NCBI GenBank assembly: GCA_021159335.1
Contig: JAGGRZ010000133.1
Coordinates: 1-59,239, forward strand
Direction of reading: 5' to 3'
DNA length: 59,239 nucleotides
DNA from: a bacterium
Lineage (GTDB): Bacteria; UBP14; UBA6098; B30-G16
Each line of letters begins with the position of its first letter. Position 1 is the first letter of the stretch. Below the pieces are notes generated by a model. The model saw nothing but the letters and a program-made list of their open reading frames with translations, searched no databases and was not told the DNA's origin. Made by a program: the position numbers and the translations under genes. Below are positions 34,442-43,695 of the stretch, piece after piece.

Positions 34442-37441
34442 ATGCTGCGAAGAGTTAGCATTTTGATTCTGATTGTTTTATCTTCTAATCAGATCTTATC
34501 CCAAAGATACATAGCTTTCGATAGCAGAAGGACCGGCATAACATTTGACTGGATCGATACCACAGGTGGGACACTACTTTCCGGAGCCATGGTCCGTGAT
34601 GACGATACTACGGTTGTTCATCTTCCCTTCACATTCAGATTTTATTCCATTGGTTACGACAGCATGTGGGTTTCAAGCAACGGTCTTATAACATTTTTTC
34701 CTGATAGTGCAGCCATATGGCGCAATCATCCCATTCCCAATACAGCGAGCCCCAACGCCTACATAGCGCCTTATTGGGACGACTTAAGACCTATTCCAGC
34801 AGGAACAACGCTGCCAAGACCAGTCATATACTTTAAGACTGGCGGTTCACCACCAAATAGATGGGTCGCAATAATATGGGCAAACATATTCAGATACTCC
34901 TATAGACGGGACGGAATAACTTTTGAAGCAATACTTTACGAGAACCCAACTGGAAACGGAAAAATAGCATTTCAATACCTCGATGTTGAGTGGGCCGGTT
35001 CGACAGCCATAAGTTTCGGCGCAAGCGCGACCGTCGGAATAGAAAATCGCACGGGAACAGAAGGAGTGCAATACTTGTATAACTCGCCAATACTAAGGGA
35101 TAGCATGCGGATAGAGTTTATAGACCTAAGCTCAACTCATGACATAGCAGCGTTGGGCGTAGAACTTTTCCCCGTAACACCTATCCCCTCACTCATAACG
35201 ATAACCCCGAAAGCCATTATAACCGACCTTGGCGGATACGACGAGGACCTTGCGAAAGCAAAAATAACCATAACTGGTGACACCGCAGGCATAATATACC
35301 AGGAATCGGTTACTTTCAATATAGATACGGCAGAAACGAATCTCGTGCCCTTCCCTACTCTTAGTTTTTCAGTTCCCGATTCCTATACAGCTGTGGTCGC
35401 AATACACCATCCGGCAGACTCGTTCCCATTTGACGATACCTCGGAAACGAGGTTTTTTGTCGCAGAGCACTTTGCGAGCGGTGGCCCAGACGCAAGCGGA
35501 TTCAGATGGTATGACAATTTTTACCCCGATACAGAAGCAGCCAGATTCCTTGGCATTGACCTTGCTGGCGCAACACAACTAACATTATCAGGCGACGATG
35601 TAACAACGACATTTGACTTACCGTTCCCATTTCCATACTACGATAGATTCGTGAGGAGAATCTGGATTTCGAGCAATGGATTTATTTCCGTGAGTTCAGT
35701 AAGCAGCGCACTGCCAACCAACGACACATTGCCCACAGGCAGCATACGAGGCGCGATAGCACCATTCTGGGATGACCACTACATAAGGACTTCTGCCTCG
35801 CCACCATCGTCAGTTTATGTAAAAAGCGGGCTAACGCCTGACAGCATAAGATACTTTTCGGTAATATGGCGACAATCGTATCTACCGTACTCCTCAACCA
35901 CGGACTACTGCACATACGAAGCAAGACTATTTGAGAACGGTGAGATACTATTCCAGTATGGTCCATCACATAGCGGGTCTGGCGTTTGGAACAATCTTTA
36001 CGGAAAGTCAGCTACAATTGGGATATCCTCACCCGACGGAAGAACATCGCTTATCTACGAGTTCAATGGCAATCCACCCGGCAACCCCATCTTCCCTGGG
36101 CTCGCGATAAGATTCGTCCCATCAACCATACCTCGTGACACTATAGGACCTGTAATAGTTCACTACAGCCAGCCTGTGATATACTTCTGCGACGATGCTG
36201 GCGGCTACAGGTTTACTGTCTCGGCAAACGACCCGATGGGGATAAGTGCTGATACAATGTATGTCTGGGTTAATGGACATCCACGCGTACTCGTCTCCTA
36301 CATGCATGTTGACGAGAACTTCTACTATTGGCTTGACAGCATCTTTTTCGGCGACACGATAGAATACTATTTTGTTTTCTGGGATGATTTTGTCATACCT
36401 AATCGTTCCATATTTCCGGCTGGTGCGCCCGCAGTAAAAATAACCACCATCGTTGGTAACCCTCACATCGGCGGAGATACGACCATAGCAGCATTCATCG
36501 ACAGCCGGTATGACAGCACATTCGCACCAGAGTTCGATTGGGTCGAAATAGACCCTGCCGCGGGCGGCTCTGGAACGATAATAGACTCCACTCACGACGA
36601 CCTTCTATCAAATCCGATAAACATAGGCGGGCTGGTGTGGTTTTTCGAGCCTATCTACAGCCACCATGTCAAAATAAGCACCAACGGTTGGCTTACTTTC
36701 GACCTATCTTACAGCAGCGGAAGACCATCTACTGGCTACATGCCGAGCGCACTTTTGCCAAATTTCGTTATAGCTCCTCTTTGGGTCGATTTAATACCAC
36801 GACCGCCACATCCAGCGACCATGCCCTATGGAAAAGTAATAGCATACGACGATACAGCTAATAACAGGTTCATCGTCGAGTGGAAACATGTCTATCCGTA
36901 TGGCGATTCATCGGGGGTCAACGCCACATTCGAAGTGATGATACCGTATTTCGACGATATAGATGAAATACCGCATGTAGTTAGCATAATAGCGCAATAC
37001 CTTCATGTTCCCAGTGTGCTCCGCCGAAGACCGACAATAGGCATAGAAAACATGGACGGTGACGGTGTGGCATATGTTAACGCAGGATACCCACCGGCGT
37101 GCCTGCCCTACGATAGCTCAGCGGTAAAATTCTACATTTTAACGCCATATTCAATTTCAAGCCCAAAAAAGCCGGATGAGGTTATCGTCAGCGATGTCGT
37201 GCCAAATCCCTTTAATTCAAGCGCAAAGATAACCCTTGAGCTTCCGAAAAGCTCCATTGTGAGGGCAGAAATATATGATACCAAAGGTAGACTTGTCCAA
37301 AAACTTTGCGAGACAAAACTTCCACGGGGGAAATATACATTGTGCTGGACACCCTACGACAATATATGTTCAGGCATCTATATCATGCGCATATCTGTGG
37401 GCGAAAAAATCTTCACAAGGAAATTCGTTTTCACAAAATAA
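34442..37441 (+). CDS. Large secreted repeat protein with sorting-type tail
   Basis: 999 aa. Signal peptide (MLRRVSILILIVLSSNQILS), then three diverged copies of a ~200-residue beta module, at about residues 20-225, 345-560 and 680-905. Each has a 'W(V/I)SSNG'-like strand (MWVSSNGLITF, IWISSNGFISV, VKISTNGWLTF), an 'IAP(Y/F/L)W(D/V)D' strand and a closing 'GIEN/GISS' loop. An intervening Ig-like region near 590-670 separates copies two and three. The C-terminal ~75 residues start with VVPNPFNSSAKITLEL and end VGEKIFTRKFVFTK, a T9SS type A-like signal. Surface adhesin or structural protein inferred. Confidence 0.85.
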   Translation: MLRRVSILILIVLSSNQILSQRYIAFDSRRTGITFDWIDTTGGTLLSGAMVRDDDTTVVHLPFTFRFYSIGYDSMWVSSNGLITFFPDSAAIWRNHPIPNTASPNAYIAPYWDDLRPIPAGTTLPRPVIYFKTGGSPPNRWVAIIWANIFRYSYRRDGITFEAILYENPTGNGKIAFQYLDVEWAGSTAISFGASATVGIENRTGTEGVQYLYNSPILRDSMRIEFIDLSSTHDIAALGVELFPVTPIPSLITITPKAIITDLGGYDEDLAKAKITITGDTAGIIYQESVTFNIDTAETNLVPFPTLSFSVPDSYTAVVAIHHPADSFPFDDTSETRFFVAEHFASGGPDASGFRWYDNFYPDTEAARFLGIDLAGATQLTLSGDDVTTTFDLPFPFPYYDRFVRRIWISSNGFISVSSVSSALPTNDTLPTGSIRGAIAPFWDDHYIRTSASPPSSVYVKSGLTPDSIRYFSVIWRQSYLPYSSTTDYCTYEARLFENGEILFQYGPSHSGSGVWNNLYGKSATIGISSPDGRTSLIYEFNGNPPGNPIFPGLAIRFVPSTIPRDTIGPVIVHYSQPVIYFCDDAGGYRFTVSANDPMGISADTMYVWVNGHPRVLVSYMHVDENFYYWLDSIFFGDTIEYYFVFWDDFVIPNRSIFPAGAPAVKITTIVGNPHIGGDTTIAAFIDSRYDSTFAPEFDWVEIDPAAGGSGTIIDSTHDDLLSNPINIGGLVWFFEPIYSHHVKISTNGWLTFDLSYSSGRPSTGYMPSALLPNFVIAPLWVDLIPRPPHPATMPYGKVIAYDDTANNRFIVEWKHVYPYGDSSGVNATFEVMIPYFDDIDEIPHVVSIIAQYLHVPSVLRRRPTIGIENMDGDGVAYVNAGYPPACLPYDSSAVKFYILTPYSISSPKKPDEVIVSDVVPNPFNSSAKITLELPKSSIVRAEIYDTKGRLVQKLCETKLPRGKYTLCWTPYDNICSGIYIMRISVGEKIFTRKFVFTK

Positions 37442-37511
37442 AATAATTTAACAAAATTTGGTTGAGATTCTCATCATAACATATATTTTTTAATAAACAA
37501 GGAAGGTGACT

Positions 37512-38633
37512 ATGAAAGGGTATAAAGTTATTATTGGTTTGGTGGTTTGGGTGCTGCTTATTTTAAGCCTGTCAGGCTGTGCACCAAAAATAACCATTCC
37601 ACAAATGGAAATGGAAGGTTCGCAGTGGTGCTATCCTCGCTCAGACCCTCAGAATACAGGCTACATTGACGGCATGCTTTCTGACTCACTAAAAAAGATT
37701 TGGTACACGCAACTTAACGGCATGGACCCATCCTGCCCAACCACTTTTGACAAACTCGTTTTCACAGGGCTTCCGAACAGCAGAATAATAGCTCTCGATA
37801 AGGAGAATGGCGCAATAAAACTAAACTTCTGGGCTGATGCGCCGATAATAATGCCGCCAGTATTCTCCCCGCCGTATATGGCATACATAGGCTCGGGCAT
37901 GTACAATGTTACCGCCTGCTTTGATGTCAGAAGCGGACAGCGGATTTTCGCTAACAGGTCTGGAGACTCGAAAACAGCGCCTATAATTTGTGGAGACACA
38001 ATAATAGTCTTTACCATGTCGGGTGGAGTTTACGCGCTTAATGCCTTAAATGGGCTTCTTTTATGGCAGGTCAAGCTTGCTAATCCTATTCATGTTCAAC
38101 CTGCGGAGCGAAACGATACGCTGTTCATCGCTGCTAATGATGTTCTGGTTGAGATCTATCGCGGCGAGGTTACTCTTCAAACAACTCTTCCTTTTGTCCC
38201 CATAGGTTTCGTCGTGCTCAGTGATGACAAAATAGCTATTTCATCTGAATCGGGGGACATCGCAGTAATATCAAGCGCTAATGGTCAGCCGGTTTGGCAG
38301 GCTAAGCTTAACGCTGAGGCATTACCGCCTATGGTTCACGCTGGAAAGGCGATATTCGCCGATAAAGCAGGCAATATTAAAGCTTTCGACTTGGCTTCCG
38401 GGAAAGAACTCTGGAAAGTTAATGTCGGAAAAAATGTCCTTTCTCCACCGATAGGTGTTGGCGAAAAGGTTGTAGTGTCAACAGATGACGGAGATATCTA
38501 TCTTATCGCCAGTGCGGACGGTAAGGTTATCTCAAAAACAGCTATTCACGAGGATGTTAAGCGCGGATTAGCGAGCGATGGTAAGAGCCTATTTGTGCCG
38601 TCGGTTTACGGCCGGATAACATGTTTGAGATAG
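37512..38633 (+). CDS. PQQ-like beta-propeller lipoprotein (BamB-like)
   Basis: 374 aa from ATG 37512 with GGAAGG five nt upstream; a GTG at 37506 overlaps that site. Signal peptide with lipobox LSGC. The rest is a PQQ-type propeller with repeated 'vyALnalnGlLlWqvkl' and 'ikAFDLASGKELWKV' blades, seven to eight blades expected from the length. It is similar in organisation to BamB, the BAM-complex lipoprotein, but BamB-like propellers occur in other roles, so the name is tentative. It lies between the secreted repeat protein and a GT4 gene. Confidence 0.75.
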   Translation: MKGYKVIIGLVVWVLLILSLSGCAPKITIPQMEMEGSQWCYPRSDPQNTGYIDGMLSDSLKKIWYTQLNGMDPSCPTTFDKLVFTGLPNSRIIALDKENGAIKLNFWADAPIIMPPVFSPPYMAYIGSGMYNVTACFDVRSGQRIFANRSGDSKTAPIICGDTIIVFTMSGGVYALNALNGLLLWQVKLANPIHVQPAERNDTLFIAANDVLVEIYRGEVTLQTTLPFVPIGFVVLSDDKIAISSESGDIAVISSANGQPVWQAKLNAEALPPMVHAGKAIFADKAGNIKAFDLASGKELWKVNVGKNVLSPPIGVGEKVVVSTDDGDIYLIASADGKVISKTAIHEDVKRGLASDGKSLFVPSVYGRITCLR

Positions 38634-38654
38634 AATACACGACAGGTTAAGGAA

Positions 38655-39821
38655 TTGAAAATAGGCGACTCCAAAAACCTAAGGGTAGCGCTGGTTCACG
38701 ACTACCTGAACCAATATGGTGGCGCAGAGGTAGTTTTGAGATGGTTGCATCATCTGTTTCCACACGCGCCAGTTTTTACGCTTATTTATGAGCCCGACCT
38801 CGTCCCGCCTGACTTTCGCGGTTGGGACATAAGACCGGTTGGCTGGAGCAGATACTTCCCATTCAGAAAGAAGCTTTATAAATACTACATTTTCCTCTAT
38901 CCCGCTATGATAGAGCAGGTCGATGTCCGCAATTTCGACCTTGTGATAAGCTCATCCTACCTTTGGGCCAAAGGAGTGATAACACGCAGCGACACACTTC
39001 ACATATGCTACTGTCACACTCCAATGCGGCAGGCGTGGGAACTTTATTTCGAGTACAAGGAAAGTTATTCCAAATTTATAAGCAAATTCATATATCCGTT
39101 CGTTTTCAATTATTTGCGTCTGTGGGACAGAGTATCCGCCGACCGTGTCGACAAATTTATCGCCAACTCCGAGGTTGTTCGCAGAAGGATTCTTAAGTAT
39201 TATCATCGCGACTCCATCGTGGTTCATCCTCCCGTTGAACTTCACAACATAAGGCCCTCGCCAGAGATAGGCGACTATTACCTCGTTCTATCGCGCCTGG
39301 TGCCGTACAAACGCATCGACCTCGCGGTAAAAGCCTTCAACAGACTCGGTAAAAAGCTGATAATAGCAGGAACCGGACCTCAGCTGAAGAAACTTCGCAG
39401 GATGGCAAAAGATAACATAACATTTTTGGGCTTCGTGGACGAACCAAAAAAGAACGAGCTTCTATCCCACGCTAAAGCTCTTATTTTCCCCGGCGAGGAG
39501 GATTTCGGCATAGTCCCCATAGAGGCTCAAGCTGCCGGGAGACCAGTTATAGCTTACGGTCGCGGCGGAGCCACGACAACAATAATAGACGGCGTTACAG
39601 GAATTTTCTTCGACGAGCCCACAGTAGAATCCCTTATCGATGCGGTCGTGAAATTCGAACAATTCGACTTTAACCCGCAGGATGCTATCGAAAACGCCAA
39701 GCGATTCGGCGTTAAAACTTTCCTCGAAAGGATGAAGGATGTCATCTCGGCTTTCGTAGCAGAATTTTTTGGCGAGGAGTACGCAAGAAAGCTGTTCGTT
39801 GAAATCGAGGAACGGGTGTGA
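38655..39821 (+). CDS. Group 1 (GT4) glycosyltransferase
   Basis: 388 aa. GT-B fold: N-terminal domain begins LRVALVHDYLNQYGGAEVVL, and the C-terminal nucleotide-sugar part contains LSRLVPYKRIDLAVKAF, IIAGTGPQ, and the donor-binding EDFGIVPIEAQAAGRPVIAYG with the E-x7-E pattern. The N-terminal pattern 'HICYCHTPMRQAWELY' is typical of the WbaZ-type mannosyl/rhamnosyl transferases of O-antigen clusters. The start is TTG 38655 with TAAGGA upstream. Sugar and acceptor are unknown. The RmlC-type gene at 30275 is the only other deoxysugar gene nearby. Confidence 0.9.
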   Translation: MKIGDSKNLRVALVHDYLNQYGGAEVVLRWLHHLFPHAPVFTLIYEPDLVPPDFRGWDIRPVGWSRYFPFRKKLYKYYIFLYPAMIEQVDVRNFDLVISSSYLWAKGVITRSDTLHICYCHTPMRQAWELYFEYKESYSKFISKFIYPFVFNYLRLWDRVSADRVDKFIANSEVVRRRILKYYHRDSIVVHPPVELHNIRPSPEIGDYYLVLSRLVPYKRIDLAVKAFNRLGKKLIIAGTGPQLKKLRRMAKDNITFLGFVDEPKKNELLSHAKALIFPGEEDFGIVPIEAQAAGRPVIAYGRGGATTTIIDGVTGIFFDEPTVESLIDAVVKFEQFDFNPQDAIENAKRFGVKTFLERMKDVISAFVAEFFGEEYARKLFVEIEERV

Positions 39822-39869
39822 TTTATATAATAATTCCGTGATAGCAAAAATCCCGATTTTTACCTTAAA

Positions 39870-39960
39870 CTCTGCGGTTTCCGTTTCCCCGCAGTATCAG
39901 CGATTATGATTTTTTACTTCAGCCTCCGCGGTTCCCGAGTATCCGCGGTATCCGCGATTT
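39870..39960 (-). repeat. Extragenic repeat, copy A
   Basis: Lies between the ends of the GT4 gene and the beta-barrel gene. On the minus strand it reads AAATCGCGGATACCGCGG followed by ATACTCGG and a second ACCGCGGAGG, ending in ACCGCAGAG at 39870. The copy at 59120-59192 is in the opposite orientation, with the first 45 positions matching at 42. It includes two CCGCGG palindromes 11 nt apart, able to pair as a short hairpin. Copy A is longer than copy B through about 18 extra bases in its 3' half. Confidence 0.7.
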
Positions 39961-39966
39961 AACCTT

Positions 39967-41529
39967 TCACTCTCGCCAGTAATCCGTTACCTTGCGCCAG
40001 TCCATAGGCACGAAGAATGAAACAATTTGCCCTGCATCGAGAGTAAAGCTTATTGTCCCAAGCTTTGGGGAATAGGATAGATCAAACCTGTTTACTGTTT
40101 TTCGTGTCGAGCGCGTTGAACCGAGTCGCAATCCAATCCCTATGTCAAGCAGATAATCGCTTGGTAATTTCCCGATTTCCTCATCAACGCCGCCGAAGTC
40201 GGCAAACAGTGCCAATGCGGGTCTTATGGTCAGAATTTCTATGTTGGGGTACGAGCGCAATTCGAATGTAACTCTCAAAAAACTCTTCTTTTCTCCCTCT
40301 GAAACGCGATAAAAAGCCTCGTAACCGCGAAAACCCGTGGAACCATCCGCTATGAACATCAAATCTTCTGGTGCCGATGCCCACATGTAATCTATGCCCA
40401 CTCCCATCCTGAATTTCGAGTTAGTATACGTTGGTGCAAAGGTTCTGGTTGATAAACTGAAGCCTTTTATGTCAAACTTTCTATACGCGTTGATGGAAGC
40501 ACCAAAATAAAGTGCTTTGCTGTAGAAGCTGGAAAATACAACTCGTGCGTTGTAGGTTGGTGTGAAATTGTTCGCGTTTTCATAGTCTCTTATATCGAGC
40601 TGGGCGCCGAAGGCTAAATCGGCGAATATACCTGTAGTTATGTCCTCAGGACGACCGGAAATGTCAACATTGTAAAGAGTCGCAAATTTTCGCCTCACGA
40701 AACTTAGTCTTGGCATTAGCAGCAAAAACTGACCTGTTTTCTTATTTGCCCACCCTCGAGCATTTCTCCTGACAAGGAAATGAGACGCAGCTATACCAAG
40801 GAACAAGTTTTTTCCGCAGGGTATAGTATTAAGCTCTACCGATTGCTGCGTGATAAACCTGAATACTGTGTCATTAGGTGTAGCATTGCCTGACCTGTAA
40901 ATCGGCACATCGAGACTTTCGGCGACAACGCCTACATAAAAAGGAGAACCTTCAAAGAAATTTCTTCTTGAGATTGCGACTTCTGCGTGCCATCTGCCGC
41001 CATGATACTTGTAAAGCGCTGAAAGGTCGATTTTGCTTTTTGATATGCCGTATACCCTGCTGCCCACATGCCACCAATCTCTTTCGATATTATGGCTGTA
41101 CCCAGCCGTAAAGTAAACACCATAGCCCAATAAGTTTTCCTCCTCAAAAGCAATGCTCCAAATAGGTTTTCGTGCTACACACCTGAATTCGGCTGCTATC
41201 TTGGTCGTCCACAAATCCTGAACGACTATGGATTTTATCGTGCCATTTTTGTCGGTTTCTATTTTTGCATCACCCCAAAAAGGATACGACCGCATCGCAA
41301 CCTCAGCCGATTTAATCTGAGCACTATCGTAGTGCCCACAAAGTTTTAAAGGGCAAAGTCGCAGAACAGTTCCCCGCCTGGTTTTAATGTGGACTTTATT
41401 GCCAATTTTATATACTATGCCTTCAAATCCCTTTCTTTCAGGGAATGGCTTAAAAACGCCGATATATATGCTGTCACTCTCGGCTGTGCAGGACGCAAAT
41501 AAGGTAAGTATTATGGCAAACGACCTCAT
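39967..41529 (-). CDS. Outer-membrane beta-barrel protein, BamA/surface-antigen-like
   Basis: 520 aa from ATG 41529 (MRSFAIILTLFASCTAESD). After the signal peptide, an N-terminal ~100-residue region (IYIGVFKPFPERKGFEGIVY) is followed by a large barrel: repeated amphipathic strands with turns, e.g. EENLLGYGVYFTAGYSH, HAEVAISRRNFFEGSPFYVGVV, RVVFSSFYSKALYFGASINAY. The pattern 'DLSYSPKLGTISFTLDAGQIV' and size recall surface-antigen (D15/Omp85-type) barrels, but POTRA domains are not evident. It diverges from the zinc-ribbon membrane-protein gene; the intergenic region carries the inverted repeat listed at 41568. Function unknown. Confidence 0.75.
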   Translation of the reverse strand: MRSFAIILTLFASCTAESDSIYIGVFKPFPERKGFEGIVYKIGNKVHIKTRRGTVLRLCPLKLCGHYDSAQIKSAEVAMRSYPFWGDAKIETDKNGTIKSIVVQDLWTTKIAAEFRCVARKPIWSIAFEEENLLGYGVYFTAGYSHNIERDWWHVGSRVYGISKSKIDLSALYKYHGGRWHAEVAISRRNFFEGSPFYVGVVAESLDVPIYRSGNATPNDTVFRFITQQSVELNTIPCGKNLFLGIAASHFLVRRNARGWANKKTGQFLLLMPRLSFVRRKFATLYNVDISGRPEDITTGIFADLAFGAQLDIRDYENANNFTPTYNARVVFSSFYSKALYFGASINAYRKFDIKGFSLSTRTFAPTYTNSKFRMGVGIDYMWASAPEDLMFIADGSTGFRGYEAFYRVSEGEKKSFLRVTFELRSYPNIEILTIRPALALFADFGGVDEEIGKLPSDYLLDIGIGLRLGSTRSTRKTVNRFDLSYSPKLGTISFTLDAGQIVSFFVPMDWRKVTDYWRE

Positions 41530-41567
41530 AATAGTCCAATCCGAAAAAATCAAGTCATTGCCGTTTA

Positions 41568-41639
41568 TTAGTTAATTAAATAATGATAAAAAATATTCAT
41601 GTGTTGACACTATCTAAAATACTCATAATAATTAACTAA
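41568..41639 (+). promoter_or_regulatory. Divergent regulatory region with a strong promoter and an 11-bp inverted repeat
   Basis: Plus-strand promoter: TTGACA 41604-41609, 17 nt, AATAAT 41627-41632, start near 41639, upstream of the gene at 41654. The arms TTAGTTAATTA (41568-41578) and TAATTAACTAA (41629-41639) are perfect reverse complements 61 bp apart; the right arm covers the -10 box and start site of the plus promoter. This would suit a dimeric repressor or a looped divergent operator serving the barrel gene as well. Confidence 0.5.
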
Positions 41640-41653
41640 ACTAAAAAATATTT

Positions 41654-42838
41654 ATGCATATAAAATGCCCAAATTGCGGAACGACGCAGGAGATCGATAT
41701 AAGTCATTATGACCCCGGTCAACTGCTCGTTATGTGTAAGAACTGTAACGCCAAGTTTGTCGTGCCTCTAACGAATTCTGATTACGATGAGGCTGAAACT
41801 AAGGCTCTCGGTCACGGTATAGTAAGCGTTACCTGCCCCTATTGCGGACGCGAGATTATCGCAACGATAGAGCGCATAAAAGGTTCAGAGCTATGGCGCT
41901 GTCCTGCATGCCGCGGAATATTCAGAGCATCAATACCCGAGCACATCCTCAAAATTGAGAAGGAAGCCGAAGGCTATGAGCCTGTCGAAAAGGACGAGAT
42001 AGCGGTTATCGAAACTGTAACATCCGAAAAACTATCCGGGGCTGGCGATGTTGAATTCATCCCCGGGATATCTGATGTAGATCTTCACGATGAGGAGCAA
42101 CCGCAGGAATCCGTAACACAGACAACTTCTGAGGTGGGTGCGGGAGTTTCTTTTCAATCACCTGATGAGGAAATAATGCCTCCTCTCACCGAAAAAGAGA
42201 AGTTTACCGAACGATTCCTTGTGAAGATGGGCGACAAAATAGCTGGTCCGATGTCTTTCGCATTGCTTGAGAACTGGGCGAGAAGCGGGATAATGGGACC
42301 GAATGCGCTTATCGCACGAATGAGCAAAAACCCGAACAAATTCTTCCCCGCGAAACTAATGCCAGAGCTAAAACCCTACTTCTTCCCGCAGGAACCCAAA
42401 GTTGGCGCCGCAATGAAAGAAATATTGATGGAAACAAGTCCTGCTGAGTTGATGATGCAGGCTATAAACTCAGGTGCGCTTGGGGGTCTTGTAGCTGGGC
42501 TTATTTTTTCTCCGTTAATTCTCACCAAGCTCTGGCAACCAGTTCCTATTTTCTCGCCTATCCTTCAGGTTATTGTGCTTCTCGGCTTTTCAACAGTGGT
42601 CGGGCTTGGTATAGGCGCTATAAATTCGATTCTTGAACGCTGGATAATAAGCTACCCATGGACAACTCTAGTTCAGTCGCTTATAGCATTGCTTTTCGCA
42701 ATTTTCGTTTTCGTTATATATGCTCTTCGATTCAAAGTTGGAACCGCTGTATTCGCAGCAATATTGGCTTTTGCCATCTTCTTCCTTATTGGTTTATTCA
42801 CCTGCCAATTCCACAGAAAGTATGAGACACCAGAATGA
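41654..42838 (+). CDS. Zinc-ribbon / GYF-like membrane protein
   Basis: 394 aa. Two cytoplasmic zinc ribbons: CPNCGTTQEID...CKNC near residues 5-31 and CPYCGREI...CPACR near 62-86. A charged linker follows, then a segment GDKIAGPMSFALLENWARSG (about 195-215), which fits a GYF_2-type domain, and finally four membrane helices from about residue 275 (GALGGLVAGLIFSPLIL, FSPILQVIVLLGFSTVVGLG). Such MJ0042-type ribbon plus GYF proteins are common in Myxococcota and related phyla but have no assigned function. It overlaps ecfT by 4 nt (ATGA), so the pair is co-translated. Confidence 0.7.
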   Translation: MHIKCPNCGTTQEIDISHYDPGQLLVMCKNCNAKFVVPLTNSDYDEAETKALGHGIVSVTCPYCGREIIATIERIKGSELWRCPACRGIFRASIPEHILKIEKEAEGYEPVEKDEIAVIETVTSEKLSGAGDVEFIPGISDVDLHDEEQPQESVTQTTSEVGAGVSFQSPDEEIMPPLTEKEKFTERFLVKMGDKIAGPMSFALLENWARSGIMGPNALIARMSKNPNKFFPAKLMPELKPYFFPQEPKVGAAMKEILMETSPAELMMQAINSGALGGLVAGLIFSPLILTKLWQPVPIFSPILQVIVLLGFSTVVGLGIGAINSILERWIISYPWTTLVQSLIALLFAIFVFVIYALRFKVGTAVFAAILAFAIFFLIGLFTCQFHRKYETPE

Positions 42839-43617
42839 ATATCCCATTAGGACAATACATAAAGGGCAAATCCACGATTCATCTCCTCGACCCAAGAACC
42901 AAACTACTCGGTCTCGTTAGCTTGGCGGTTTTGATAATATCAAAATCACATTTATGGAACCATTTGCTGGCATTCGCTCTTCTCGTCCTTCTGACCAAAG
43001 CAGCCAGAATCTCTCTCAAACGCGTAGTAAAGCTCATTTGGGGTTTCAAGTATTTTATATTGATAACATTCGTTATAAACCTTCTTTTTACCCCATCAAA
43101 AGACGGCCTGAGTTTTTTATTTCTGCACTTAAGTATTCGCGGCGCTGTATATGGCATTCTTTTCAGCGCGAGGATGGTTCTACTTTTGTGGGCAGCATCT
43201 CTTTTCAGCTGGGTTACTTCGCCTGTGTCGCTTGCTGATTCTTTTGAGGAATTGTTCGGTTTTCTTAGAGTCTTTGGTGTTCACCCAAGGGACATATCAA
43301 CCGTTATTCTCCTTTCGATGCGGTATATTCCCACAATAATTGATGATGCCGTAAAGATTCGCTGGGCACAGCTTGCTCGAGGTGCTAAGGTAAGCGGCGG
43401 GATAATAAAGCGTGCCAGACAACTCGTGCCGTTAATTATCCCTGTCTTCGCAACATCTTTTCGAAGGGCAGACAAGCTTGCTATAGCGCTCGAACTACGA
43501 TGCTACGACCCTTTGATGCCGCGAACCAGACTTACCCCGCTTAGGCTAACCACAACAGACAAAATAACAATTTTGGCCATGTTGGCGTTGCTTGTGGTGA
43601 TGTTAGTTATTATCTAA
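42835..43617 (+). CDS. EcfT/CbiQ-type transporter transmembrane subunit
   Basis: 260 aa. About five to six membrane helices followed by the coupling-helix region of energy-coupling factor transporters. The first conserved motif is intact in RWAQLARGAKVS. The second, normally with A-R-G, reads ALELRCYDP, i.e. the Gly is Cys. N-terminal HLLDPRTKLLGLVSL is typical. EcfT joins two ATPases (EcfA) to a substrate-specific S component for vitamin or metal uptake. None of those genes is in the window; the gene is coupled to a zinc-ribbon membrane protein instead. Confidence 0.85.
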   Translation: MNIPLGQYIKGKSTIHLLDPRTKLLGLVSLAVLIISKSHLWNHLLAFALLVLLTKAARISLKRVVKLIWGFKYFILITFVINLLFTPSKDGLSFLFLHLSIRGAVYGILFSARMVLLLWAASLFSWVTSPVSLADSFEELFGFLRVFGVHPRDISTVILLSMRYIPTIIDDAVKIRWAQLARGAKVSGGIIKRARQLVPLIIPVFATSFRRADKLAIALELRCYDPLMPRTRLTPLRLTTTDKITILAMLALLVVMLVII

Positions 43618-43695
43618 ACATCTTGTGCGCAAAAAAGTAAAGCTTGACCTGCAATCCTTAGGCAACTTTCTTAATGAAAAACGACGGAGGCTCTG

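Noticed and set aside
43618-43695. Promoter for leuD (TTGACC near 43643)
   Set aside because: The -10 candidate at the right spacing is poor, so I do not list it.
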